Source: Methylomusa anaerophila
Lineage (GTDB): Bacteria; Bacillota; Negativicutes; Sporomusales; Sporomusaceae
NCBI RefSeq assembly: GCF_003966895.1
Contig: NZ_AP018449.1
Coordinates: forward strand, 3,675,501-3,739,500
Length of the DNA stretch: 64,000 nt
Direction: 5' to 3'
The position numbers were made by a program, and so were the translations under genes. This document shows, piece after piece, positions 16,876 through 25,974 of this stretch; position 1 is the first letter of the stretch; each line of letters opens with the position of its first letter. The notes below the pieces were generated by a model. That model was given only the letters and a program-made list of their open reading frames with translations. It had not been told where the DNA came from and searched no databases.

Positions 16876-17136
16876 TTATTTCTCCTCCGCCGGATTGGTT
16901 GAGAAACCTCTCTCCAGTTTGCCTTTTTTCCCCATGGTACTTGGCTGGTAACGGTGAATTGCTTCCACTATCCATGTCACCAGATCAGAACAGGCTTCAT
17001 CGTAACCCAATTGGCGGCTATATTTCCTCACAAGAGGACTAAGACGGAAAACCAGTTGGGCTGTAGCTTCGGTATTACCGTTTTGGGCTTGAATGATCAG
17101 TTCCTTTAATTTTGGCTTATGCTTCAATCTTCTCAC
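16876..17136 (-). CDS. Small sigma region 2-like protein (HTH_16 / RsoA-like)
   Basis: 86 residues from GTG at 17136, or 83 from TTG at 17127. The TTG fits the AAGGA site better. The core LKELIIQAQNGNTEATAQLVFRLSPLVRKYSRQLGYDEACSDLVTWIVEAIHRYQ matches the helices of sigma region 2 as in HTH_16 proteins and the Bacillus two-subunit sigma partner RsoA. The C-terminal tail is short and basic. No promoter-melting region or region 4 is present, so it cannot be a complete sigma factor. A second fragment with region-4-like sequence lies 310 bases downstream on the same strand. Confidence 0.65.
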   Translation of the reverse strand: MRRLKHKPKLKELIIQAQNGNTEATAQLVFRLSPLVRKYSRQLGYDEACSDLVTWIVEAIHRYQPSTMGKKGKLERGFSTNPAEEK

Positions 17137-17522
17137 ATCCTTAACAAAAACTGTTACTATAGATATTGCCTAAAATATGGAACTGACTAAGGACATACAC
17201 ACTTCCCTGCAAAATCACTAAATAAAAGTTCAATAAGAGTAAAAAAATCCTTCTTAAAAATGGAATCAAAACCATATTTTACAATTATTTAAGCTAATTT
17301 TCAGAGAAAAGAAAAATAGAAAGCTAAACTATACCCAGGCGGGAGACTTTCCGGTGAATCATGGAGTAAAAACAATTTAACTTACTTTTATGCGCTCTTA
17401 ATATTGCTCTTAATTTTATTGATACAAAAAGATTTGATGTAAAATTGTGACCCAAGGACCACCTCTCACATATAGTTGGTATAGACGGATGAAATCAGAG
17501 CTTATGTGAGGTTGAAAAATAT
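17137..17522. other. Intergenic region, divergent promoters expected
   Basis: 386 bases of AT-rich sequence without a credible gene. It must hold promoters for the minus-strand sigma-like gene and for the thioredoxin reductase homologue. I see only weak boxes (TTGATA near 17418). A GAGGTTG site precedes the downstream ATG. Confidence 0.5.
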
Positions 17523-18440
17523 ATGTATGATTTGGTCATAATTGGCGGAGGTCCTGCAGGTATGACGGCTGCTGTTTATGCCGCCCGCAAGCGTATGAAT
17601 GCCGTATTGGTGACAAAGGAAGTCGGCGGCCAGGTCATGTGGACAATGGACATTGAAAACTACATGGGTTATCAGTTTATTACCGGACCTGAGCTAATAG
17701 CAAAGTTCGAGGAGCAGGTCCGGCAATTTCCGTTAAAAATTAAATATGAAGAAGTGAACAGACTAATCGTGAAGGATGACGGCACTTTTACCGTAGTGAG
17801 CGCCGAAAGGGAATATCATAGCAAAACGGTAATCATTGCCTCAGGCAAGCGCCCTAAAAGGCTGGGAGTGCCGGGAGAAGAGGAGTTTGCCGGGCGGGGG
17901 GTCAGTTATTGCGCCACTTGCGACGGACCTTTGTTTGCAGGCAAAAATGTTGCCGTCATAGGTGGAGGGAACTCGGCGCTGCAGGCGGCAATCGAATTAA
18001 GTCAAGTTGCCGACAAAGTATATCTTGTTGCCAGAAATAATTATAATGCCGATCCCATCGTAGTCGAAAAACTAAAAAAGAGCAATAACATTGTTGAACT
18101 TTCGGGTGATACCAAGGGTATTCAGGGTTCCCAGTCAGTGGAAAAGCTGATAATTGCAAGTTTAGACAGCAGGGAAGAAACAGATTTGCCGGTACAAGGG
18201 GTTTTTGTAGAAATCGGACTGATGCCTAACTCCGAATATTGTGACGGCGTTGTCAAATTGAATGACGGTGGGGAGATTGTTACCGATTGCCGCACACGGA
18301 CTAAAATACCGGGCCTATTTGCTGCCGGCGACGTGACGAACGGCCCGGACAAACAAATCGTAATTGCCGCCGGCGATGGCGCCAAAGCCGCCCTGGTTGC
18401 TTATGAATATCTGTTGCATAAACGACCCCATTGCGGATAA
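17523..18440 (+). CDS. Thioredoxin reductase-like flavoprotein
   Basis: 305 residues. N-terminal FAD motif LVIIGGGPAGMTAAVYAARK, redox-active CATC at about residue 135, NADPH-binding motif VAVIGGGNSALQAA, and C-terminal GLFAAGDVTNGPDKQIVIAAGDGA. The segment GGQVMWTMDIENYMGY is closer to the reductase part of AhpF and to clostridial TrxB-like proteins that use ferredoxin or NAD(P)H than to classical TrxB. It reduces thioredoxin- or glutaredoxin-like partners; no partner gene adjoins it. Cytoplasmic. Confidence 0.93.
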   Translation: MYDLVIIGGGPAGMTAAVYAARKRMNAVLVTKEVGGQVMWTMDIENYMGYQFITGPELIAKFEEQVRQFPLKIKYEEVNRLIVKDDGTFTVVSAEREYHSKTVIIASGKRPKRLGVPGEEEFAGRGVSYCATCDGPLFAGKNVAVIGGGNSALQAAIELSQVADKVYLVARNNYNADPIVVEKLKKSNNIVELSGDTKGIQGSQSVEKLIIASLDSREETDLPVQGVFVEIGLMPNSEYCDGVVKLNDGGEIVTDCRTRTKIPGLFAAGDVTNGPDKQIVIAAGDGAKAALVAYEYLLHKRPHCG

Positions 18441-18761
18441 TGTCAATCAGTACTATTTTGTTAATGTAAACTGGTGCATAAGCAGGTAATTAAATAAACG
18501 AAGCGAATAATGCATAATTGGGCCAAAATATGACATTGATAATACTTGTTACTTGTGCACCAGCCTGTTGTTTTTTTACCTGGATTGTGAAGTGTCACCA
18601 TAGAATCCGGTATTTTTGAATATTGTACTTTGGTTGGACATGCACCGGTATTATTAAACAGTATAAGAAGACCTGCCGGCCCATTTGACATTACCTTGAT
18701 CGGGATGGGGGTGCTTACACTTAAGATTTATTAATTTAGATTGAAAAGGACGTGTTAATAG
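18441..18761. other. Intergenic region with long-range inverted repeat
   Basis: Arms CTGGTGCATAAG (18471-18482) and the near-complement ending at 18563 (CTTGTGCACCAG) enclose about 65 bases. A T-run follows at 18570-18577, so a branched terminator for the upstream gene is possible. I looked for known pyrimidine or purine regulatory motifs ahead of the uracil permease and saw none. Confidence 0.45.
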
Positions 18762-20054
18762 GTGGACAATACAAAAATTCGTTATGATGTTGAGCAAAAA
18801 GTTGCTCTAATGGAAGCGCTGCCGCTTAGCTTTCAGCATTTATTTGCTATGTTTGGCGCGACCGTGTTAGTCCCGTTCTTATTTAAAGTAAATCCTGCGA
18901 CCTCTTTGTTAATGAATGGTATAGGCACGTTAATATATCTTACTGTTTGCAGAGGCCGGATACCTGCCTATTTAGGGTCAAGTTTTGCTTTTATCTCTCC
19001 TGTATTCGCCATCCTGGCCATTCCCAGCCTGGGCGGGTATTCGGCCGCCCAAGGAGGGTTCATTGCCTTTGGACTTTTTTTTATTGTAATATCCCAAATT
19101 ATCCGGATAGCCGGCACCGACTGGCTGGACATTATTTTTCCGCCGGCGGCCATGGGCGCCATTGTCGCCATCATCGGCCTGGAATTAGCCCCTGTTGCCA
19201 CTGAAATGGCAGGATTGACGGGCAAGATGGTTGAGCAGCTTCACATACCTTACGCTACTGCTGTAACAGTATCGATGTTTACTTTGGGAGTAACAATCTT
19301 GGGTTCAATGCTGTTCCGCGGTTTTTTAGCGGCAATTCCGGTTCTTATCGGCGTTATCGCCGGCTATATTTTATCCTTGTTCATGGGGATAGTCGATATA
19401 ACAGGCATTATTAAGGCTCCCTGGTTTGAAGTACCTACATTGTACGCACCAACCCTTAATATCGACGCCATATTAATGATTTTTCCGGCAATGCTGGTTG
19501 TACTCGCTGAACACATTGGGCATTTAGTCGTGACAGGGAACATCGTTGATAAGGATTTACTCAAGGAACCGGGTTTACACCGTTCGCTGCTGGGAGACGG
19601 TATTTCCAATATGCTGTCAGGATTGGTTGGCGCCACTCCTAACACAACCTATGGGGAAAATATTGGCGTCATGGCGATTACAAAAGTATTCAGCGTCTGG
19701 GTGATCGGCGGTGCTGCGGCAATTGCTATACTGGTCTCTTTTGTTGGCAAATTCGCGGCGTTGATCCGCAGCATACCTGTTCCGGTAATGGGCGGGATTT
19801 GTATTCTGCTGTTTGGCGTTATTGCTGCTGCCGGCATCAGAATGTTAATTGAAAAGAAGGTTGATTACACTAAGTCTCGTAACCTGATTTTGACTTCCGT
19901 GGTACTCATCAGCGGCATTAGCGGCACCGCAGTGAAATTCGGCACCGTCGAACTCAAGGGAATGGCATTAGGAACAATTGTTGCGATTATCATCAGTATT
20001 GTATTTGAAATTTTCACTAGAATAGGTGTTACCAACGACCGTGATAATAATTAA
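18762..20054 (+). CDS. uraA: Uracil permease (nucleobase:cation symporter-2 family)
   Basis: 430 residues, GTG start with AAAGGA upstream. It begins with LPLSFQHLFAMFGATVLVPFLF, the N-terminal signature of uracil permeases. Later motifs are PAYLGSSFAFISP, LVVLAEHIGHLVVTGNI and LSGLVGATPNTTYGENIGVMAITK, which contain the substrate-binding Glu/His and NTTYGEN residues of UraA. About 14 membrane segments. It imports uracil driven by protons. A small hairpin at 20059-20072 follows the stop. Confidence 0.93.
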   Translation: MDNTKIRYDVEQKVALMEALPLSFQHLFAMFGATVLVPFLFKVNPATSLLMNGIGTLIYLTVCRGRIPAYLGSSFAFISPVFAILAIPSLGGYSAAQGGFIAFGLFFIVISQIIRIAGTDWLDIIFPPAAMGAIVAIIGLELAPVATEMAGLTGKMVEQLHIPYATAVTVSMFTLGVTILGSMLFRGFLAAIPVLIGVIAGYILSLFMGIVDITGIIKAPWFEVPTLYAPTLNIDAILMIFPAMLVVLAEHIGHLVVTGNIVDKDLLKEPGLHRSLLGDGISNMLSGLVGATPNTTYGENIGVMAITKVFSVWVIGGAAAIAILVSFVGKFAALIRSIPVPVMGGICILLFGVIAAAGIRMLIEKKVDYTKSRNLILTSVVLISGISGTAVKFGTVELKGMALGTIVAIIISIVFEIFTRIGVTNDRDNN

Positions 20055-20058
20055 GAAG

Positions 20059-20072
20059 CCCGCTAAAGCGGG
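20059..20072 (+). terminator. Short hairpin after uraA
   Basis: Six-base arms CCCGCT and AGCGGG close to the stop codon, followed by TATTCTC. Weak T-run. Confidence 0.4.
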
Positions 20073-20154
20073 TATTCTCGACCTGGTTATACTTGGGTTA
20101 GATAACAGGTACACAAGTTTTATTAGCGTTAAAAATACTGGAGTGTGATGATGG

Positions 20155-20424
20155 ATGAAAGTTGTGATAACTATTGTCGGACAGGACCGAGTCGGGATTA
20201 TTGCTACAGTAAGCCAAATATTAGCCAATAACAATATAAACATATTGAATATCAACCAAAATATACTGGAAGGTTTTTTTAACATGGTGATGCTGGCTGA
20301 TATGTCTCAGGCCGCTATCAGCTTGAAAGACCTTGGGCAAACATTACGGGAAAAAGGTGAGGCTATGGGACTTGAGATTAAGGTTCAGCACGAAGATATT
20401 TTCCGGGTCATGCATAGGGTCTAA
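20155..20424 (+). CDS. ACT-domain protein (UPF0237 family)
   Basis: 89 residues. The N-terminus VVITIVGQDRVGIIATVSQILANNNINI is an ACT domain of the GcvR-like UPF0237 type. It is normally found next to a UPF0210/DUF711 (PFL) gene, as here, where the next gene begins 51 bases downstream. ACT domains bind small ligands such as amino acids, but neither ligand nor partner is known. GGAG-like site; the ATG at 20155 is the one in frame. Confidence 0.9.
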   Translation: MKVVITIVGQDRVGIIATVSQILANNNINILNINQNILEGFFNMVMLADMSQAAISLKDLGQTLREKGEAMGLEIKVQHEDIFRVMHRV

Positions 20425-20475
20425 GCCATACTGCCAATCAGTGAGGATGGTTCAAAAGAAGGGAGAATCGCATTT

Positions 20476-21834
20476 GTGTTTACCATACAGGACGTCTTTG
20501 AAACCAATCGCATGATTGAGGAAAACAAGCTGGATATACGCACGATAACCTTGGGCATAAGCCTGAGAGATTGCGGCAATCCCGATACTAAAATATTTTG
20601 CCGCAATATATATGATAAAATTACCCGTGTCGCCGAACGTTTGGTGCAAACCGGTGAAGATATTGAAACCGAGTATGGCATACCTATCATTAATAAACGG
20701 ATTTCGGTAACGCCAATTGCAATTGCTGCTGAAAGCTGTCGTACCGACAGCTTCGTTGAGGTAGCCGAAGCTTTGGACGCCGCTGCCAAAAATGTAGGTG
20801 TAAACTTTATTGGCGGATTTTCGGCCTTAGTGGAAAAAGGCTATACTAACGGGGATAAAGTATTGATAGGCTCCATTCCTGAGGCTCTAGCCCGTACGGA
20901 ACGTGTCTGTTCCTCAATTAATCTAGCCTCAACCAAAGCCGGTATTAACATGGATTGCGTCAGGGAAATGGGTGAGGTGATCAAGCGGACGGCTGAACTT
21001 ACCAAGGACCGTGACGCATTAGGCTGTGCCAAGCTGGTTGTGTTTGCCAATGTACCGGAAGACAACCCGTTTATGGCCGGGGCCTTCCATGGTGTGGGCG
21101 AACCGGAGACAACAATTAATGTCGGCGTAAGCGGCCCCGGGGTAGTCAAACGGGCCCTTGAGGATGTAAAAGGCTGTGACTTTGGAACGGTTGCTGAAAT
21201 CATAAAACGGACAGCCTTTAAAATTACCCGGGTTGGTCAGTTAGTTGCGCAGGAAGCATCGCGACGGCTTGGGCATCCTTTCGGTATTATCGACTTGTCA
21301 CTAGCTCCGACTCCTGCCGTAGGTGACAGCGTTGCCTACATTCTCGAGGAAATGGGGATTGAAAGCTGCGGCGCGCCGGGAACTACAGCCGCGCTGGCAA
21401 TGTTAAATGATGCGGTAAAGAAAGGCGGCCTTATGGCCTCTTCTCATGTTGGCGGCCTTAGCGGAGCGTTCATTCCAGTCAGCGAAGATGCAGGCATGAT
21501 CGCAGCCGCGGCAAGAGGCAGCCTTACGTTGGAAAAATTAGAGGCCATGACTTGTGTTTGCTCCGTCGGATTGGATATGATTGCTATTCCCGGCGATACT
21601 TCGGCGGCGACAATTTCGGCAATTATAGCTGATGAAGCAGCTATCGGCATGATTAATAACAAAACGACCGCTGTGCGGATAATTCCGGTGCCGGGTAAAT
21701 CAGTCGGCGACAACGTAGAATTCGGCGGCCTTTTGGGATACTGTCCGATTATGGCTGTCAGCCCCTTTAAATCTGACCAATTTATTGCCCGGGGTGGGAG
21801 GATTCCGGCGCCGGTGCGGAGTCTGACCAACTAG
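20476..21834 (+). CDS. PFL family protein (UPF0210/DUF711)
   Basis: 452 residues, GTG start with AAGGGAGA. Contains [29 protein letters not shown] at the N-terminus and the glycine-rich [20 protein letters not shown] at the C-terminus, diagnostic for UPF0210. These proteins have a pyruvate-formate-lyase-like barrel fold, but no glycyl radical site is evident. Enzymatic role not established. Conserved pairing with the ACT protein suggests ligand-controlled activity. Confidence 0.9.
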   Translation: MFTIQDVFETNRMIEENKLDIRTITLGISLRDCGNPDTKIFCRNIYDKITRVAERLVQTGEDIETEYGIPIINKRISVTPIAIAAESCRTDSFVEVAEALDAAAKNVGVNFIGGFSALVEKGYTNGDKVLIGSIPEALARTERVCSSINLASTKAGINMDCVREMGEVIKRTAELTKDRDALGCAKLVVFANVPEDNPFMAGAFHGVGEPETTINVGVSGPGVVKRALEDVKGCDFGTVAEIIKRTAFKITRVGQLVAQEASRRLGHPFGIIDLSLAPTPAVGDSVAYILEEMGIESCGAPGTTAALAMLNDAVKKGGLMASSHVGGLSGAFIPVSEDAGMIAAAARGSLTLEKLEAMTCVCSVGLDMIAIPGDTSAATISAIIADEAAIGMINNKTTAVRIIPVPGKSVGDNVEFGGLLGYCPIMAVSPFKSDQFIARGGRIPAPVRSLTN

Positions 21835-21906
21835 ATTGAAGACAAACAAGATACAAGATTGTTATACCAACCGGGCAACTATATCAGCTGAAACTGGAGG
21901 CCCGCC

Positions 21907-22614
21907 ATGAGATTAAGTAAAGCTGTCAGGCAGCAAATGCTGACAGTTCTGGAGGAATGTTATAAAGACTCTACCACGGCCCTCAAATATACCACTCCTT
22001 TTGAACTCCTGATTGCCGTTATCCTGTCAGCTCAATGTACTGACACAAGAGTTAATATCATAACTGCCCGCTTGTTTCCTCAATACAATACACCGGAAAA
22101 AATCCTGAGTCTTGAACCGGGACAAATGGAAGAATATATTCACGATTGCGGCTTATTTCGCAGCAAAGCCAAAAATATTATGGCAACCTGTGAAATGTTG
22201 ATCCGGGAGTTTGGCGGACGGGTTCCGGCCAGTTTTGACGAGTTGGTGAAGCTGCCCGGGGTGGGGCGAAAAACAGCCAATGTTCTGCTTAGCCAGTTGT
22301 TTGGCGTACCGGCTATAGCAGTGGATACTCATGTCTTTCGCGTTGCAAACCGTTTACAGCTGGCTCAAGGTACTACACCTTTTGAAGTTGAACAGCAATT
22401 GAGGCGTGTTATCCCGAAAGCCAAATGGAGTGAAGCACATCATTGGCTGATATGGCATGGACGAAAAATCTGTAAAGCAGTTCGCCCTTTGTGTGCCCAA
22501 TGTCCCCTGGCCCGCTTATGCCCTTCCTTTGAAACCATAAGGGAAAACCATTCACCACAGAGACACAGAGGCCACGGAGGGCCGCAGAGAAAGAACGGCG
22601 AAGAGAGAGGGTAA
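21907..22614 (+). CDS. nth: Endonuclease III (DNA glycosylase/AP lyase)
   Basis: 235 residues. The helix-hairpin-helix LPGVGRKTANVLL carries the catalytic Lys, and AVDTHVFRVANRL carries the catalytic Asp. The C-terminal cluster loop has four cysteines (CKAVRPLCAQCPLARLCP) for the [4Fe-4S] centre. It removes oxidised pyrimidines in base excision repair. Known Nth proteins end close after the cluster. Here about 25 extra polar residues are encoded by an intergenic-type repeat (22550-22590), so the tail is probably not functional. GGAGG site; followed closely by a GNAT gene. Confidence 0.94.
   Translation: MRLSKAVRQQMLTVLEECYKDSTTALKYTTPFELLIAVILSAQCTDTRVNIITARLFPQYNTPEKILSLEPGQMEEYIHDCGLFRSKAKNIMATCEMLIREFGGRVPASFDELVKLPGVGRKTANVLLSQLFGVPAIAVDTHVFRVANRLQLAQGTTPFEVEQQLRRVIPKAKWSEAHHWLIWHGRKICKAVRPLCAQCPLARLCPSFETIRENHSPQRHRGHGGPQRKNGEERG
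22550..22590. repeat. CACAGAG/CACGGAG dispersed repeat inside the 3' end of nth
   Basis: The sequence ACCACAGAGACACAGAGG followed by CCACGGAGG is of the kind found scattered between genes in many unrelated bacterial genomes. Here it is read through by nth and supplies its unusual tail. Confidence 0.6.
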
Positions 22615-22644
22615 TAATGCATAGAGAATGGAGGATGACGCCAA

Positions 22645-23100
22645 GTGAATTTTCGTAAAGCTACTTTTCGCGATGTAGAAGCGATGCAAAAGCTAATTAA
22701 TGACTATGCCGAACAAGGTTTTATGCTTGCCAGATCAAGAAACACTTTGTATGAAAGTCTGAGAGATTTTATAATCGCAGAGGAAGCTGGAAAATTAGTT
22801 GGATTGGCCGCATTACATCTGGTATGGGATGAATTGGGGGAAATCCGGGCTCTGGCTGTGGCTCCCTCCATGACCCAAAAAGGAGTAGGGCGAAAAATTG
22901 TAGATATGCTGACGGAAGAAGCACGAACCCTGGGCGTGAAAACCCTGTTTGCGTTGACTTATAACCCTGGATTTTTTGCAAAACTTGGTTTCCTGGAGGT
23001 AACGAAAGAGTCTGTGCCGCAGAAAATGTGGAAGGAGTGCATTAACTGTCCTAAATTTCCTAATTGCGATGAGGTAGCTATGGTCAAAGAACTATTTTAG
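22645..23100 (+). CDS. GNAT acetyltransferase (short ArgA-like)
   Basis: 151 residues, GTG start after GGAGGATGACGCCAA. GNAT fold with acetyl-CoA loop IRALAVAPSMTQKGVGRKIVDML and a C-terminal ALTYNPGFFAKLGFLEV, then a Cys-containing CINCPKFPNCDEVAM end. This C-terminus is characteristic of short N-acetylglutamate synthase-like proteins, so arginine biosynthesis is a reasonable guess. No arg gene adjoins it to confirm that. Confidence 0.82.
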   Translation: MNFRKATFRDVEAMQKLINDYAEQGFMLARSRNTLYESLRDFIIAEEAGKLVGLAALHLVWDELGEIRALAVAPSMTQKGVGRKIVDMLTEEARTLGVKTLFALTYNPGFFAKLGFLEVTKESVPQKMWKECINCPKFPNCDEVAMVKELF

Positions 23101-23244
23101 TCATTGAATTCTTTCTGTTTATTTTGCTAATTACGAAAAAGGTTAAATCCGTCAGACGACGAATTGATGAAATATAAAGAATATTTGGAGTAATAACTGC
23201 GTTACCGATAGGGGACAAGTACCTAAATCAAAGGATGATGGCAA

Positions 23245-24234
23245 ATGGGAGCAAGGCGCGACTGCTATAATAGACAAATTGACTATTTGCGTGTTTCAGT
23301 CACCGACCGCTGTAATTTCCGCTGTGCTTACTGCATGCCGGTGGAAGGAGTATTACTGCAAAAACATACTGATATGTTAACTTACGAAGAAATGCTGCGA
23401 ATCATAAAGGTTCTCAGTAAAGAGGGAATCAGCAAGATTCGTTTGACCGGCGGCGAACCGCTCGTACGCAAGGGGATTGTGAACTTTATCAGTGAAATAG
23501 CCGCTCTTGGAACCATTAAAGATATATCTATGACGACTAACGGTAATTTATTGGCGGACATGGCCGGTTCATTAAAAGCCGCAGGTTTAAACCGGGTAAA
23601 TATTAGCCTGGATACTGTCGATCCGGAAAGATTCCGGGCAATTACCTGCGGTGCGGATGTAACTCAAACTCTCAAGGGAATGGAAGAATCGCTCAGGATA
23701 GGCTTAACACCGGTTAAACTTAATGTAGTACTGACCGAATTTTTTACTGAATCGGATATTGCCTATTTTATTAATTTGGTACACCACCATACTGTAGCCG
23801 TACGGTTTATTGAGTATATGCCCATTGGGAATGGCCGGGTTCATGCCGGACCAAGTGTCGAGAAGATTAAAAGCATGATCAATTCCTGGGGGAAAGGTGT
23901 TCTCAAAGCTGTGCAAAATGTTAAAGGGTATGGACCTGCCAGATACTATACGCTGCCTGAAGCCGTGGGAAGCTTCGGTTTTATAACCCCCATAAGTGAG
24001 CACTTTTGTCAGTCTTGCAATAGGATTCGGCTAACTGCCGATGGAAAATTCAAACCTTGTTTATTGTCTAACAAAGAGATTGACGTAAAAAAAGCACTGC
24101 GCAGCAGTGCCGGCGACGAGGAGATTGTTAATTTGTTTTACCTTGCCATCGGTGCCAAGCAAGCTTCGCATACATTAAACGAAGCAAATTTCCAACCCGA
24201 TTTTTTTCGTAATATGTCACAAATCGGGGGTTAG
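23245..24234 (+). CDS. moaA: GTP 3',8-cyclase MoaA
   Basis: 329 residues. Radical SAM motif CNFRCAYC at about residue 24, SAM-binding LTGGEPLVR, and a second cluster motif near the C-terminus with CQSCNRIRLTADGKFKPC (C-x2-C-x13-C) that binds GTP. Catalyses the first step of molybdenum cofactor synthesis together with MoaC. First gene of a four-gene operon. The usual C-terminal GG dipeptide is present as IGG. No Moco riboswitch is evident upstream. Confidence 0.95.
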   Translation: MGARRDCYNRQIDYLRVSVTDRCNFRCAYCMPVEGVLLQKHTDMLTYEEMLRIIKVLSKEGISKIRLTGGEPLVRKGIVNFISEIAALGTIKDISMTTNGNLLADMAGSLKAAGLNRVNISLDTVDPERFRAITCGADVTQTLKGMEESLRIGLTPVKLNVVLTEFFTESDIAYFINLVHHHTVAVRFIEYMPIGNGRVHAGPSVEKIKSMINSWGKGVLKAVQNVKGYGPARYYTLPEAVGSFGFITPISEHFCQSCNRIRLTADGKFKPCLLSNKEIDVKKALRSSAGDEEIVNLFYLAIGAKQASHTLNEANFQPDFFRNMSQIGG

Positions 24235-24279
24235 GGTGTTACGGGGCGTTTTGAACCTGCCGCCAAAAGGAGAATCAAC

Positions 24280-24756
24280 ATGGAACTTACTCATTTTGAC
24301 CATGCCGGTAAAGCCCGCATAGTTGACGTAACAGTCAAAGATGACACTACAAGGGAAGCAGTTGCAAAAGGACGTATTGCCATGAAACCCGCTACTTTAG
24401 ACCTTGTTAAGCAAGGTGCGTTAGGTAAGGGAGATGTTCTGGGAGTGGCGCAGGTTGCAGGAATAATGGGTGCCAAACGGACTCCGGATTTAATCCCTAT
24501 GTGTCATCCGCTGCTCTTAACCGGTGTCAACATTGAATTTACCATTGATGACGCCGGCAGCGCCATCGATATTGCCGCCATTGTCAAGACTACCGGCAAA
24601 ACCGGAGTGGAAATGGAGGCGCTGACTGCAGTCGCGGCCACCGCCTTAACTATTTACGACATGTGTAAAGCAGTTGACAGGGATATGACGATAGAATATA
24701 TCCGTCTTGTAACCAAATCCGGGGGTAAAAGCGGCAATTATGTAAGGGAGGGATAA
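24280..24756 (+). CDS. moaC: Cyclic pyranopterin monophosphate synthase MoaC
   Basis: 158 residues, AGGAGA site before ATG. Motifs [26 protein letters not shown] and [25 protein letters not shown] are those of MoaC, including active-site Lys, His and Asp residues. Converts the MoaA product to cyclic pyranopterin monophosphate. Forty-five bases behind moaA and five before the MOSC gene. Confidence 0.95.
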   Translation: MELTHFDHAGKARIVDVTVKDDTTREAVAKGRIAMKPATLDLVKQGALGKGDVLGVAQVAGIMGAKRTPDLIPMCHPLLLTGVNIEFTIDDAGSAIDIAAIVKTTGKTGVEMEALTAVAATALTIYDMCKAVDRDMTIEYIRLVTKSGGKSGNYVREG

Positions 24757-24761
24757 CCCGA

Positions 24762-25202
24762 ATGCAAGGTAAAATTGTGGCGGTATGTACAAGCAAAAAT
24801 AAAGGTGAGAGAAAGCAAAATGTGGGTCAGGGAACTTTGTTGCCGGAGCAGGGGCTGCAAGGCGACGCTCATGCCGGATTTCAGCATAGGCAGGTGAGTC
24901 TTTTAGCTTTGGAAAGTATAGAGAAAATGCGGCAAAAGGGGCTGGATGTTCATCCGGGAGATTTTGCCGAGAACCTGACGACGGAAGGTTTGGAGCTTCC
25001 TTCCCTGCCGATTGGGACCAAAATGACAATCGGTGATTGCTTGTTGGAAGTGAGCCAGATTGGAAAAGAGTGTCACAATCGTTGCAATATCTATTATCAG
25101 GCCGGTGATTGTGTCATGCCGCGGGAGGGAATATTCGCCATCGTGCGCAAGGGTGGACCAGTTAAAACCGGAGATACAATTGAGGTGAAGGCGGATGTTT
25201 AG
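24762..25202 (+). CDS. MOSC domain protein
   Basis: 146 residues. Begins GKIVAVCTSKNKGERKQ and contains GLQGDAHAGFQHRQVSLLA, GDFAENLTTEGLELPSLPIG and ISQ-GKECHNRC, the MOSC fold with its conserved Cys. MOSC domains bind or transfer sulfur near pterin cofactors; small versions in moa operons are common but biochemically unassigned. Its end overlaps the start of the mogA-like gene by 8 bases. Confidence 0.9.
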   Translation: MQGKIVAVCTSKNKGERKQNVGQGTLLPEQGLQGDAHAGFQHRQVSLLALESIEKMRQKGLDVHPGDFAENLTTEGLELPSLPIGTKMTIGDCLLEVSQIGKECHNRCNIYYQAGDCVMPREGIFAIVRKGGPVKTGDTIEVKADV

Positions 25203-25683
25203 CATCGGGATCATCACTGCCAGCGACAAGGGTGCGCGCGGTGAACGGGAAGATATCAGCGGTAAGACAATAGCTTCCATGCTTGCCGGTATTGGCGAAG
25301 TCAAGCATTATACAGTGGTACCGGACGACAAAGACATTCTAAGCCGGGAAATAATCCGTATGGCGGATGAAATGATGATTGATTTGATTTTGACCACCGG
25401 CGGAACCGGTTTAGGGCCGCGAGATGTGACGCCGGAGGCTACTCTGGCTGTGATTGACCGCCATGTACCTGGAATTCCGGAAGTTATGCGGGCAAAATCA
25501 TTGGAAAAAACGTCAAGGGCGATGCTTTCCCGGGCTGTTGCCGGTTTACGCGGCCGTACTTTGATTATTAATTTGCCAGGCAGCCCCAAGGGCGTTCAGG
25601 AATGTCTCGAAGTTGTTCTGCCGGCTCTGGAACATGGTCTGGCAATCATGAAGGGAGAAGCAGGCGAGTGTGCCAGGCAGTAG
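25195..25683 (+). CDS. mogA: Molybdopterin adenylyltransferase-like MogA/MoaB
   Basis: 162 residues. N-terminal SIGIITASDKGARGEREDISG, the substrate-binding TTGGTGLGPRDVTPEAT and the C-terminal INLPGSPKGVQECLEVVLPAL are diagnostic of the MogA/MoaB family. It activates molybdopterin by adenylation before metal insertion. Whether MogA or MoaB is meant cannot be settled by motifs alone. Last gene of the operon. Confidence 0.92.
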   Translation: MFSIGIITASDKGARGEREDISGKTIASMLAGIGEVKHYTVVPDDKDILSREIIRMADEMMIDLILTTGGTGLGPRDVTPEATLAVIDRHVPGIPEVMRAKSLEKTSRAMLSRAVAGLRGRTLIINLPGSPKGVQECLEVVLPALEHGLAIMKGEAGECARQ

Positions 25684-25755
25684 TTGACCTTAAGCGATTC
25701 GCTGTGGTGACGCCTGCCAATAGGAAAAGAAGAAGTATGAATAGCCGAAATAAAT

Positions 25756-25797
25756 AACCGGTATTGCAAAAAATTAAAGCAATGCCGGTTGTTTTTT
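25756..25797 (+). terminator. Intrinsic terminator of the molybdenum cofactor operon
   Basis: 12-bp stem with one mismatch position (25756-25767 with 25779-25790), followed by GTTTTTT. Confidence 0.87.
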
Positions 25798-25974
25798 GGG
25801 GGCCGCCACCGGCCGCAGTGTCTGAGGTTCCTGTGATATCATGGTCTGCAGGAACGTTGGCCCGCATATGATAAAAACATGGGAACATTATCGAACGCCG
25901 CAGGTTTTATAATAATTATACCGAATAATGTCCTTAAAGTCAGCTATACTATAATAGTTAAAGGGGGATGTGTC

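Noticed and set aside
18441-18761. Purine or pyrimidine riboswitch before uraA
   Set aside because: Neither the conserved purine riboswitch core nor a PyrR-type binding loop with terminator was recognisable.
23101-23244. Molybdenum cofactor riboswitch upstream of moaA
   Set aside because: The conserved Moco RNA motif is absent, and the leader is AT-rich without stable stems.
25879-25974. N-terminal extension of PhoU
   Set aside because: It runs through the likely promoter (TATACTATAAT) and lacks family similarity; the GTG at 25975 has an AAAGGGGG site.
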